Source of the DNA: an uncultured Lachnospiraceae bacterium | GTDB lineage: Bacteria > Bacillota > Clostridia > Lachnospirales > Lachnospiraceae | Length of the DNA: 7,431 bases | Assembly: GCA_949935685.1 (NCBI GenBank) | Contig: CATLGN010000075.1 | Coordinates: 1-7,431, forward strand | Direction of reading: 5' to 3' | Shown: one piece after another, positions 1-5,604 of the stretch | How positions within the stretch are numbered: position 1 is the stretch's first letter | Layout: the number at the start of each line of letters is the position of its first letter | Notes under the pieces: model-generated | Database searches by the model: none | Told to the model about the DNA's origin: nothing | Seen by the model: the letters and a program-made list of their open reading frames with translations, nothing else | Program-made: the position numbers and the translations under genes

Positions 1-1
1 A

Positions 2-1396
2 TGCCAGTTCTCGGCAAAAGATTTCTGGACGGGCTGCGGAGCAGATGTGGCTCTTTATAAGAAGATCATGTATACCTCCAATTTTTTTTATAACGAAGGA
101 TTGGAGAAAGCGAATGTACGGGACTTGTCCGGTGCGGTCATCAGTTTACGGCAGAGTTTAAAATTTAATAAAAACAATATCCAGGCGAGAAATCTTCTGG
201 GACTGGTATATTTTGAGATGGGAGAGGTCGTAAAAGGGCTCAGCGAGTGGGTGATCAGTAAAAACCTCCGTTCCAAGAAAAATATTGCCGACGATTACAT
301 CAATATGATTCAGGATAATCCGAGCCGCCTGGAAACCATCAATCAGACAGTTAAAAAATACAATCTGGCGCTTGGCTACTGTCAGCAGGACAGTCTGGAT
401 TTGGCTGTAATCCAGTTAAAGAAAGTCCTGTCCCTGAATCCCAAATATGTGCGCGCCCATCAGCTTCTGGCGCTTTTGTATATGAAGGCGGAAGAATGGG
501 AGAAAGCGAAAAAGGAGCTGGATAAGTGCAGGCGGATTGACACCGGCAATACGACGACCCAGCGGTATCGCAAAGAAGTCGAAACGGTGCTGGAGGCTGC
601 CGCCGGGCCGAAACCGGGAACTAAGACCAAAAAGAAAAAGGCCGCAGAGGATGTGGTCAAGTATCAGAGTGGAAACGAAACCATTATCCAACCGGTCAAT
701 AACCGGGAAAGTAAAGGTGTTTCGGTCGCGCTGAATATCGGAATCGGTATTGCGATCGGAATTGCCGCCGCCTGCTTTCTGATTCTTCCGGCCCGTCAGA
801 ACGCGGATACCAATAATGTACAGGAAGAGCTGCGGGCAGTCAGCGAACAATTGGATAAAAAGACAAGCACCATCGAAGAGATGGAGCAGCAGACAAAACA
901 GCTTACGGAAGAAAACGAAAAGCTGCGGCAGGATTTGAGTCATTATGCCGGTAACGACGGGCTGCTGGAAGTGATAGACGGGCTGCTGGACGCGGTCAGC
1001 GTCTATATGGAAAGCCCCGATAATGTGGAAAAACTGGGTCAGGCGCTGGAAAAGATTGACAGAGACGCGGCCAGTCAGGTGGAATCTCCCAATTTTCAGT
1101 CTCTTTATCAGATTTTGCTGACACAGGCGGGACCGTCTGTCGCGGATTCTTATTATAAATCCGCCATGGATGCCTATCAGAAGGAAATGTACGAAGACGC
1201 GATTACCGATTTTGTCAAAGCGTCCGAGTACGACCCCGAAAACGGCGACATCTGGTATAATCTTGGCAATGCATACCGCCAGAACGGCGATAAAGAAGAA
1301 GCGATCGAGGCGTATACGCGCGTTGTGGAAAATTTTCAGGGAACCGAAAAAGCGAGAAGATCACAGAGCTTTTTGCGTGAGTTAAATGAAGAATAA
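2..1396 (+). CDS. TPR-repeat membrane protein with N-terminal zinc-ribbon-like start (5' partial)
   Basis: The reading frame is open to the window edge, so the true start lies upstream. A GTG at 47 is in frame but has no ribosome site, and the codons before it (2-46) encode a conserved-looking Cys-ribbon tail ending GCGADV. Counting from the GTG, TPR-like helices lie at about 12-75 and 105-165, followed by a Lys-rich linker (about 188-200), one transmembrane helix (225-247), a coiled coil (256-300) and a C-terminal TPR pair (368-440). The N-terminal TPR part is probably cytosolic and the coiled coil plus last TPRs extracytoplasmic, but topology is inferred. TPRs bind protein partners; no catalytic motif is visible. 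It resembles TPR proteins I remember from Lachnospiraceae whose cellular role is unknown to me. One expected zinc ligand is Trp (codon 26-28). The gene ends before a terminator-like hairpin, so it is probably transcribed apart from spoIIA. Confidence 0.85.
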   Translation, partial: CQFSAKDFWTGCGADVALYKKIMYTSNFFYNEGLEKANVRDLSGAVISLRQSLKFNKNNIQARNLLGLVYFEMGEVVKGLSEWVISKNLRSKKNIADDYINMIQDNPSRLETINQTVKKYNLALGYCQQDSLDLAVIQLKKVLSLNPKYVRAHQLLALLYMKAEEWEKAKKELDKCRRIDTGNTTTQRYRKEVETVLEAAAGPKPGTKTKKKKAAEDVVKYQSGNETIIQPVNNRESKGVSVALNIGIGIAIGIAAACFLILPARQNADTNNVQEELRAVSEQLDKKTSTIEEMEQQTKQLTEENEKLRQDLSHYAGNDGLLEVIDGLLDAVSVYMESPDNVEKLGQALEKIDRDAASQVESPNFQSLYQILLTQAGPSVADSYYKSAMDAYQKEMYEDAITDFVKASEYDPENGDIWYNLGNAYRQNGDKEEAIEAYTRVVENFQGTEKARRSQSFLRELNEE

Positions 1397-1424
1397 CGAC
1401 ATATGGAGACCGGAAACGGACAGA

Positions 1425-1472
1425 ATACAAAAGAGGGCATGACTGCGGGATGGCAGTCATGTCCTTTTGTAT
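1425..1472. terminator. Probable bidirectional intrinsic terminator
   Basis: The inverted repeat has a 9-bp perfect core (CATGACTGC at 1438-1446 with GCAGTCATG at 1453-1461) and a 6-base loop. It extends outwards through G-C and G-T pairs to flanking A-rich and T-rich arms (ACAAAAG on the left, CTTTTGT on the right). It has the stem-plus-T shape on both strands and lies 28 bases after the stop of the TPR gene, so it most likely ends that transcript. The T tract is short (four T), so efficiency may be moderate. Confidence 0.7.
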
Positions 1473-1503
1473 GATACGGGAAATTCGGAGAATTTCCCGT
1501 ATC
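1473..1503. repeat. Perfect 14-bp inverted repeat with 3-base loop
   Basis: GATACGGGAAATTC at 1473-1486 and GAATTTCCCGTATC at 1490-1503 are exact reverse complements around the loop GGA. The palindrome begins on the base right after the preceding terminator hairpin and ends about 40 bases before the spoIIAA start codon. It has no T run after it, so it is not a classical terminator. It could be an operator, an RNA stem or a copy of an intergenic palindromic repeat family; the sequence alone does not decide. Confidence 0.85.
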
Positions 1504-1517
1504 AGGAAGCATAATTT
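1487..1517 (+). promoter_or_regulatory. Weak candidate sigma-H-type promoter for spoIIA
   Basis: In Bacillus the spoIIA operon is read by sigma-H (consensus RNAGGAWWW, 11-12 bases, RNNGAATNN). Here GGAGAATTT (1487-1495) differs at one position and GCATAATTT (1509-1517) at one position, but the spacer is 13. A start near 1523 would give a leader of about 20 bases ahead of spoIIAA. The site overlaps the right arm of the palindrome. This is the best candidate I could find and it is tentative. Confidence 0.25.
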
Positions 1518-1544
1518 CGTATGCTGGAAAGAGAGGGGATATTG

Positions 1545-1868
1545 ATGGACGAGCGTTTCCATATCATTGATGATTATCTGATGATCCGTATGCCGGAGGA
1601 GATTGATCATCATCAGGCAGCGGCGCTGAGTGAGCAGGCGGACCGATACATTCTGGAAGAACCGGTGAAGCATATTGTATTTGATTTTGAGGACACCCGC
1701 TTTATGGACAGTTCCGGCGTGGGCGTGGTGATCGGACGGTATAAAAAGATCGCCTGTTTCGGCGGCAATGTCTATGCAGTCAATGCGGACAGGCAGATCA
1801 GACGGATTATACGCATATCGGGATTGAAAAAAGTACTGAAACTTGTAGAGGAGGATACGGATGAATAA
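1545..1868 (+). CDS. spoIIAA: SpoIIAA, anti-anti-sigma F factor
   Basis: This 107-residue STAS-domain protein switches on sigma-F in the forespore. Unphosphorylated SpoIIAA binds SpoIIAB and displaces sigma-F, and SpoIIAB inactivates it by phosphorylating one serine. The diagnostic motif FMDSSGVGVVIGRYK is at residues 53-67, and Ser56 matches the phosphorylated Ser58 of the Bacillus protein. The EIDHH segment (19-23) is also typical. The ATG at 1545 is chosen because GAGAGGGGA (1531-1539) lies just upstream; an in-frame ATG at 1521 lacks a ribosome site and would add eight unconserved residues. The Bacillus protein has 117 residues. The last 8 bases overlap spoIIAB, so the two are translationally coupled. 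Identification is firm. Confidence 0.96.
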   Translation: MDERFHIIDDYLMIRMPEEIDHHQAAALSEQADRYILEEPVKHIVFDFEDTRFMDSSGVGVVIGRYKKIACFGGNVYAVNADRQIRRIIRISGLKKVLKLVEEDTDE

Positions 1869-2304
1869 CGAAATCAAACTGGAATTTGACGCGATTTCCG
1901 CCAATGAATCGTTTGCGAGGGTGGCGGTGGCTGCGTTTGTAACCCCGGTCAACCCCACGCTGGAGGAACTTGCGGATGTGAAGACCGCTGTTTCCGAGGC
2001 CGTGACCAATGCCATTATCCACGGATACGACGGCAGGCAGGGGAAAGTTTTGCTGCATTGTATTCTCCGGGAGCGCACATTACATATTGAAGTGAAGGAC
2101 ACGGGAAAAGGAATCGAAAATGTGGAAAAAGCAATGGAACCGCTCTTTACCACCAGACCGGAACTGGACCGTTCCGGCATGGGATTTTCCTTTATGGAAG
2201 CGTTTATGGACGATTTGCAAGTGCTGTCTGAGCCGGGGGCAGGGACCTGTGTCGTCATGAAAAAACGTTTTGCGGATATGTCTTCCGAACCGCATGAGGA
2301 ATAG
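1861..2304 (+). CDS. spoIIAB: SpoIIAB, anti-sigma F factor and serine kinase
   Basis: This 147-residue GHKL-fold ATP-binding protein holds sigma-F inactive and phosphorylates SpoIIAA. The N box EAVTNAIIHGY (46-56) carries Glu46 and Asn50 at the same positions as the Bacillus protein. The G1 box is DTGKGI (80-85) and the G2 box is SGMGFSFM (105-112). The ATP-lid segment PLFTTRPELDRSG (94-106) and Arg20, which contacts partners in the Bacillus complex, are also kept, so all residues needed for kinase activity appear present. AGAGGAGG at 1847-1854, inside the end of spoIIAA, is a strong ribosome site six bases before the ATG. The overlap with spoIIAA and the 3-base gap to sigF fit balanced production of the three partners. 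Confidence 0.97.
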   Translation: MNNEIKLEFDAISANESFARVAVAAFVTPVNPTLEELADVKTAVSEAVTNAIIHGYDGRQGKVLLHCILRERTLHIEVKDTGKGIENVEKAMEPLFTTRPELDRSGMGFSFMEAFMDDLQVLSEPGAGTCVVMKKRFADMSSEPHEE

Positions 2305-2307
2305 CCT

Positions 2308-3024
2308 ATGGAAGAGACCGCAGTACTGCTGACACAGGCGCAGGCCGGAGACAGAGCGGCAAGAGAAGTACTGGTAGAGAAAAACCTTGGGTTGGTGCAT
2401 CATATTGTGAAACGATTTGTCGGACGGGGATATGATGCCGAAGACCTGTTTCAGATTGGCAGCATCGGCTTGATGAAAGCGATTGATAAGTTCGATTTAT
2501 CTTATGACGTGAAATTTTCCACATATGCAGTACCGATGATCGCAGGAGAAATCAAACGCTTTCTGCGGGATGACGGTATGGTAAAAGTGTCGAGAAGCCT
2601 GAAAGAGAACGGCTTTAAGGTGCGGCAGGCGGCGCAGCAGATCGAGAAACAGTCGGGCCGGGAGGCGACGCTTGCACAGATCAGCGAACTGACCGGCATT
2701 TCCGTGGAGGATGTTGTGATGGCGTTGGATGCGACTGTGGAAGTGGAATCCATTTATAAATCCGTTTACCAGAGCGACGGCAATGAAATCTATATGGTTG
2801 ACAGGCTGGCTTCCGGCAAAGACGAAAACGAGACGGTATTAAATCATATGTTGTTGGAACAGCTTTTGGCGGAATTGAACGGCGAGGAGAAAGAACTGAT
2901 TGCGCTGCGGTATTTTCAGGACAAAACGCAGGTGGAAGTAGCGAAACAACTCGGCATCAGTCAGGTGCAGGTCAGCCGACTGGAAAAGCGGATTTTACTG
3001 CGGATGCGCGGGCTTGCCAAGTAA
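2308..3024 (+). CDS. sigF: RNA polymerase sigma factor SigF (SpoIIAC), early forespore
   Basis: This 238-residue sigma-70 family factor of the SigB/F/G branch directs early forespore transcription. The N-terminal helix holds EKNLGLVHHIVKRF (24-37). Region 2 has GYDAEDLFQIGSIGLMKAID (41-60) and KFDLSYDVKFSTYAVPMI (61-78). Then come EIKRFLRDDGMVKVSRS (81-97), region 3 (about 100-165) and a region 4 helix-turn-helix ending in QVEVAKQLGISQVQVSRLEK (208-227). It is slightly shorter than the Bacillus protein (255) because both ends are trimmed. GAGGA (2296-2300) lies seven bases before the ATG and three bases separate it from spoIIAB. It is held inactive by SpoIIAB encoded just upstream. I see no disrupted region. 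Confidence 0.97.
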   Translation: MEETAVLLTQAQAGDRAAREVLVEKNLGLVHHIVKRFVGRGYDAEDLFQIGSIGLMKAIDKFDLSYDVKFSTYAVPMIAGEIKRFLRDDGMVKVSRSLKENGFKVRQAAQQIEKQSGREATLAQISELTGISVEDVVMALDATVEVESIYKSVYQSDGNEIYMVDRLASGKDENETVLNHMLLEQLLAELNGEEKELIALRYFQDKTQVEVAKQLGISQVQVSRLEKRILLRMRGLAK

Positions 3025-3066
3025 AGCGACATGTTGTAAAATAAAAATTACGAATGAGGAAATGTG

Positions 3067-3702
3067 ATGAAAATATATTGTGTCAGACACGGCGAAACAG
3101 CATGGAATAGAGAGGGAAAAGTACAGGGCAGCGCGGATATTCCGTTAAACGAAAACGGCATTGCGCTGGCGGAAGTTACATCGGAGGCGATGCGGGATGT
3201 CCCGTTTGACGTTATCTATGTAAGCCCGCTGATCCGTGCGCAGAAGACGGCCGCAATTATGAAGCGTGACAGGGAGATCCCGGTGATCACAGACGCCCGC
3301 CTGCAGGAAATGGGTTTTGGAAAGTATGAAGGAACAAGCGTCCGGGCAGCGCGGGAACAGGAAGAAAACGTACTGCATAATTTTGTCTGCCATCCCGAAC
3401 GCTATCGCGCGCAGGACGGCGAAGACTTTTCACAGGTGATTGCCCGTGCCGGAAGTTTTATCAACGAAGTGCTCCTACCGGCAGAGGATCGCTATGCACA
3501 TGTTATGATCGCATCGCACGGCGCGTTGATCCGCTGCTTTCTCCGATGCGTGGAGGAGCGGCCGCTGGCCGATTTTTGGAGCGGTATTCCGCAGCGGAAC
3601 TGCGCCGTCACCATACTGGAACTGCAGGGCGGCCGGCTGCGGATATTGGAGGAAGGAAAGCTTTATTATGAAAACAAAACGGAGAGTCCGTTCCGTTTAT
3701 AA
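3067..3702 (+). CDS. Histidine phosphatase family (phosphoglycerate mutase-like) protein
   Basis: This 211-residue enzyme of the histidine phosphatase superfamily has the RHG motif at 7-9, so His8 is the residue phosphorylated during catalysis. Arg57 in SPLIRAQKT, Glu81 in LQEMGFGKYEG and His151 in ASHGALIR complete the expected active site. Relatives include alpha-ribazole phosphatase (cobC) and small-metabolite phosphatases; the substrate cannot be read from sequence, and no cobalamin genes are nearby. ATG 3067 follows GAGGAA (3056-3061) at good spacing and gives the usual MKIYCVRHGET start; a GTG one codon earlier is possible. It lies 42 bases after sigF with no terminator between, so it probably shares the spoIIA transcript, and it ends at a strong terminator. 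It interrupts the direct sigF-spoVAA adjacency seen in Bacillus. Confidence 0.92.
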   Translation: MKIYCVRHGETAWNREGKVQGSADIPLNENGIALAEVTSEAMRDVPFDVIYVSPLIRAQKTAAIMKRDREIPVITDARLQEMGFGKYEGTSVRAAREQEENVLHNFVCHPERYRAQDGEDFSQVIARAGSFINEVLLPAEDRYAHVMIASHGALIRCFLRCVEERPLADFWSGIPQRNCAVTILELQGGRLRILEEGKLYYENKTESPFRL

Positions 3703-3714
3703 AAAGATAAAAAA

Positions 3715-3750
3715 CAGCAAAGAATCGCGGTTTCGCGATTCTTTTTTGCT
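3715..3750 (+). terminator. Strong intrinsic terminator after the spoIIA-phosphatase operon
   Basis: AGAATCGCG (3721-3729), loop GTTT and CGCGATTCT (3734-3742) form a perfect 9-bp stem, followed by a run of six T (3742-3747). Flanking AGCAA and TTGCT extend the pairing, and the A-rich left side may also serve the other strand. It lies 18 bases after the phosphatase stop and isolates spoVA from upstream transcription. Confidence 0.9.
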
Positions 3751-3753
3751 GCC

Positions 3754-3783
3754 GTATATTTTGCCCGAAAAATATCCATACTA
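3754..3783 (+). promoter_or_regulatory. Forespore (sigma-G/sigma-F) promoter of spoVA
   Basis: GTATA (3754-3758) and CATACTA (3777-3783) are separated by 18 bases. The sigma-G consensus known from Bacillus is gHATR, 18 bases, CATWHTA, and every position agrees. Sigma-F sites are very similar, so the two cannot be told apart here; family knowledge favours sigma-G for spoVA. The site lies just after the terminator and 37 bases before the spoVAA start codon, which predicts a transcript start near 3790. Confidence 0.85.
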
Positions 3784-3820
3784 AACTGCAAAAAGAGGGA
3801 AATGAAAAGAAACGGAATGT

Positions 3821-4450
3821 ATGGAAAATAAAGTCATTTATATCAAACCAAACCGGAATGCGGAGGTGGGCGCACCCGACGTGTTTTTGAAAGACATTGC
3901 TTCTGTTACGAGCACGGACGAACACCTGACGGCAAAGGCAAAAGCGCTTAAGGTGTATCAGTTCCGGGAAGGGCAGGAGAAGCGGGCCGTTATCAGCAAT
4001 CTGAAACTGATTGAATTGCTGCAGGGTCTGGAAAAGGGCGTTACCGTGGAAAATGTCGGTGAACTGGATACGTTGATCAAGCTGGTCAAAGTGCCGGAGA
4101 AAAAGGGGCTGCTCGTCTGGTGCAAGGTGGTGTTCGTGGCGCTGATCAGCTTTTTCGGAACGGCATTTACGATTATGGCATTTCACAACGATGTGGGAAT
4201 CCATGATGTTTTCGGACGGCTTTACGAACAGGTGATGGGCGTCAGTTCGAATGGCTTTACCACATTGGAAGTCACGTATTCGCTTGGTCTGGCAATCGGC
4301 ATTACAATCTTTTTCAACCATATCGGCGGACGGCGGATTACGGCGGATCCCACCCCCATCGAAGTGGAAATGCGTGTCTATGAGAAGGATGTGGACGATA
4401 CGCTGATTGAAACGGCAGAGCGGGAGGGAAAGACAATCGATGCTTCTTAA
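3821..4450 (+). CDS. spoVAA: SpoVAA, stage V sporulation protein AA
   Basis: This 209-residue inner forespore membrane protein belongs to the SpoVA system that moves calcium-dipicolinic acid into the developing spore and releases it on germination. A soluble N-terminal half (about 1-95) is followed by two membrane helices (about 98-120 and 150-166). Family hallmarks are MAFHNDVGIHDVFGRLYE (119-136), SLGLAIGITIFFNHI (154-168) and DPTPIEVEM (176-184). Length matches the Bacillus protein (206). Only a weak CGGA precedes ATG 3821; the better GAGGGA (3795-3800) is 20 bases away, and an upstream in-frame stop (3803-3805) leaves no obvious alternative. It overlaps spoVAB by 11 bases and is read from the forespore promoter upstream. 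Confidence 0.93.
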   Translation: MENKVIYIKPNRNAEVGAPDVFLKDIASVTSTDEHLTAKAKALKVYQFREGQEKRAVISNLKLIELLQGLEKGVTVENVGELDTLIKLVKVPEKKGLLVWCKVVFVALISFFGTAFTIMAFHNDVGIHDVFGRLYEQVMGVSSNGFTTLEVTYSLGLAIGITIFFNHIGGRRITADPTPIEVEMRVYEKDVDDTLIETAEREGKTIDAS

Positions 4451-4922
4451 ACGAGTCATGTTGGGTGTTCTGGGATGCAGTTTCGGACTGATGACGGCAG
4501 GCGGTGTGTTTACCGTACTGCTGGCCGTGGGCCTGATTCCGCGCTTTGCCGGCAAAACCCATACCGGAAACCGGGTGATGCTCTATGAGACAATGGTGAT
4601 TCTGGGGACGCTGACGGGCGATATATTGAGCGTATTTGAGCCGTATACGCATCTGGGAACCCTGATGGTGGGAGCGGGTGTTCCCGAATCGCTCTGGCGG
4701 ATTGCCGGGGAAGCGATTTTGCTTTGTTATGGTGTGTTTTCCGGCATTTTCATTGGCAGTCTGGCTATGGCGATTGCGGAAATGCTGGACAGTATTCCGA
4801 TCTTTGCCAGACGAATTGGATTCCGACATGGTTTGGGTGTGGCGGTGTTGGCCATGGCGCTGGGGAAAATGGCGGGATCGTTATATTATTTTTATGAAAG
4901 AATGTATCTGTTTGGAGGCTGA
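4440..4922 (+). CDS. spoVAB: SpoVAB, stage V sporulation protein AB
   Basis: This 160-residue membrane protein has four hydrophobic stretches (about 8-33, 50-66, 90-116 and 130-150), matching SpoVAB of the dipicolinic acid transport system. Recognisable segments are AVGLIPRFAGKT (29-40), VMLYETMVILG (46-56), MLDSIPIFARRIG (115-127) and ALGKMAGSLYYFYE (140-153). The Bacillus protein has 141 residues. The start is set at ATG 4440: GGAGGG (4423-4428) lies upstream within spoVAA, and the 11-base overlap with spoVAA implies coupling. An in-frame ATG at 4407 would add 11 polar residues inside spoVAA and is less likely. The exact biochemical role within the SpoVA complex is not known to me. Confidence 0.92.
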   Translation: MLLKRVMLGVLGCSFGLMTAGGVFTVLLAVGLIPRFAGKTHTGNRVMLYETMVILGTLTGDILSVFEPYTHLGTLMVGAGVPESLWRIAGEAILLCYGVFSGIFIGSLAMAIAEMLDSIPIFARRIGFRHGLGVAVLAMALGKMAGSLYYFYERMYLFGG

Positions 4923-4925
4923 GCG

Positions 4926-4979
4926 ATGTTTGGCCATATTACGGTATCGGGCGCGGCAGATGCGCCACAGGAGGTGTGA
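4926..4979 (+). CDS. Candidate 17-residue small ORF between spoVAB and spoVAC
   Basis: ATG 4926 follows GGAGG (4914-4918) at a spacing of seven bases and starts three bases after the spoVAB stop, so initiation signals are good. It encodes MFGHITVSGAADAPQEV and stops at 4977-4979, on top of the spoVAC ribosome site (AGGAGG, 4969-4974). A short hairpin (GGCGC 4950-4954, GCGCC 4962-4966) sits just before that site. The ORF could be a coupling leader that opens the hairpin for spoVAC translation, or a small protein of unknown function. I do not recognise the product. Its short length makes chance possible. Confidence 0.4.
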   Translation: MFGHITVSGAADAPQEV

Positions 4980-4981
4980 AT

Positions 4982-5440
4982 ATGCAAGAGGAAAAGAAAA
5001 AACAATACCAGGAATATGTAAAAGAAGTAACGCCCACCCACAATCTGTGGGTACTGATGGCAAAAGCGTTTGTAACAGGCGGCCTGATCTGCGTTGTGGG
5101 ACAGGCGATTTTGAACTATTGTATGACCGGACTGGGAATGGACCAACAGACAGCCGGAAGCTGGTGCTCTCTCATACTGGTTTTGTGCAGTGTGATTTTG
5201 ACCGGGTTCAATATTTATCCCCAGATCACCAAATGGGGCGGCGCCGGCGCGCTGGTGCCGATTACCGGATTTGCCAATTCTGTGGCCGCGCCTGCCATTG
5301 AATTTAAAAAAGAAGGACAGGTTTTCGGCATCGGATGCAAGATATTTACCATAGCCGGGCCGGTGATTCTGTATGGCATTTTTACAAGCTGGCTGCTGGG
5401 GTTGATTTATTGGGGTGGGAAGACGTTGGGATTTTTCTGA
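4982..5440 (+). CDS. spoVAC: SpoVAC, stage V sporulation protein AC
   Basis: This 152-residue membrane protein belongs to the SpoVAC/SpoVAE family; SpoVAC of Bacillus acts as a membrane channel for dipicolinic acid. A charged N-terminus (1-20) precedes AKAFVTGGLICVVGQAILNY (27-46), a second helix (60-78), the signature GAGALVPITGFANS (87-100), the KKEGQVFGIG segment (109-118) and a final helix (about 121-145). Length matches Bacillus (150). ATG 4982 is preferred because AGGAGG (4969-4974) lies seven bases upstream; a GTG at 4976 is in frame but touches that site. Next in the Bacillus order would be spoVAD and spoVAE, but neither follows here. Confidence 0.94.
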   Translation: MQEEKKKQYQEYVKEVTPTHNLWVLMAKAFVTGGLICVVGQAILNYCMTGLGMDQQTAGSWCSLILVLCSVILTGFNIYPQITKWGGAGALVPITGFANSVAAPAIEFKKEGQVFGIGCKIFTIAGPVILYGIFTSWLLGLIYWGGKTLGFF

Positions 5441-5550
5441 TGAGCGCAGAAAAAAGCATATGGGATAAATGCTGTGAGCAGGGTAACGGGCTAAGGAGTT
5501 TCAACGAGGTTCGTTGGCCTGCTTTACGTTTTGATTTCTTTCGATTATAA
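5440..5550 (+). CDS. Uncertain 36-codon ORF coupled to the spoVAC stop; possible spoVAD remnant
   Basis: The ATG at 5440 shares one base with the spoVAC stop (TGATG), the arrangement expected for the next gene of the operon. It encodes MSAEKSIWDKCCEQ and then an unconvincing tail, and stops inside the promoter of the following gene. No clear ribosome site precedes it, so it would depend on coupling. The start lies where spoVAD should begin, but I see no diagnostic SpoVAD motif. It may be a few leftover codons of spoVAD joined to foreign DNA, or a chance frame. Confidence 0.3.
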   Translation: MSAEKSIWDKCCEQGNGLRSFNEVRWPALRFDFFRL

Positions 5551-5551
5551 T
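5523..5551 (+). promoter_or_regulatory. Sigma-A-type promoter for the AlbA_2/ATPase gene
   Basis: TTTACG (5523-5528) and TATAAT (5546-5551) are separated by 17 bases. The -10 is a perfect consensus and the -35 matches at four of six positions. It lies 53 bases before the start codon of the AlbA_2 gene and suggests housekeeping rather than forespore expression, unlike the spoVA genes before it. Confidence 0.6.
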
Positions 5552-5604
5552 ATTGATATGTTAAAGAAGCGTGTAATAACGGAATTTCCAAAATAGGAGC
5601 AAGT

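Noticed and set aside
1..60. ATG at position 1 opening a 19-codon frame
   Set aside because: It is out of frame with the TPR gene, whose own frame is open across this stretch and encodes the conserved-looking GCGADV segment.
1521..1544. Upstream ATG for spoIIAA adding MLEREGIL
   Set aside because: No ribosome site precedes it; GAGAGGGGA lies between it and the better ATG at 1545.
1215..2258. Long minus-strand frame of 347 codons
   Set aside because: It lies antisense across the end of the TPR gene, spoIIAA and spoIIAB, shows no family motifs and crosses the intergenic hairpins; it is a shadow of the real genes.
3608..4555. Minus-strand frame of 315 codons
   Set aside because: It is antisense to the phosphatase end, the terminator, spoVAA and the start of spoVAB; composition is Arg/His/Phe-rich shadow sequence with no recognisable domain.
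4678..5301. Plus-strand frame of 207 codons across spoVAB and spoVAC
   Set aside because: It overlaps two firmly identified membrane proteins in another frame, and its Trp/Arg/Cys-rich translation is typical of an off-frame reading.
5502..5516. CAACGA-GGT-TCGTTG hairpin as a spoVA terminator
   Set aside because: The stem is only six base pairs and no T run follows directly, so I do not call a terminator.
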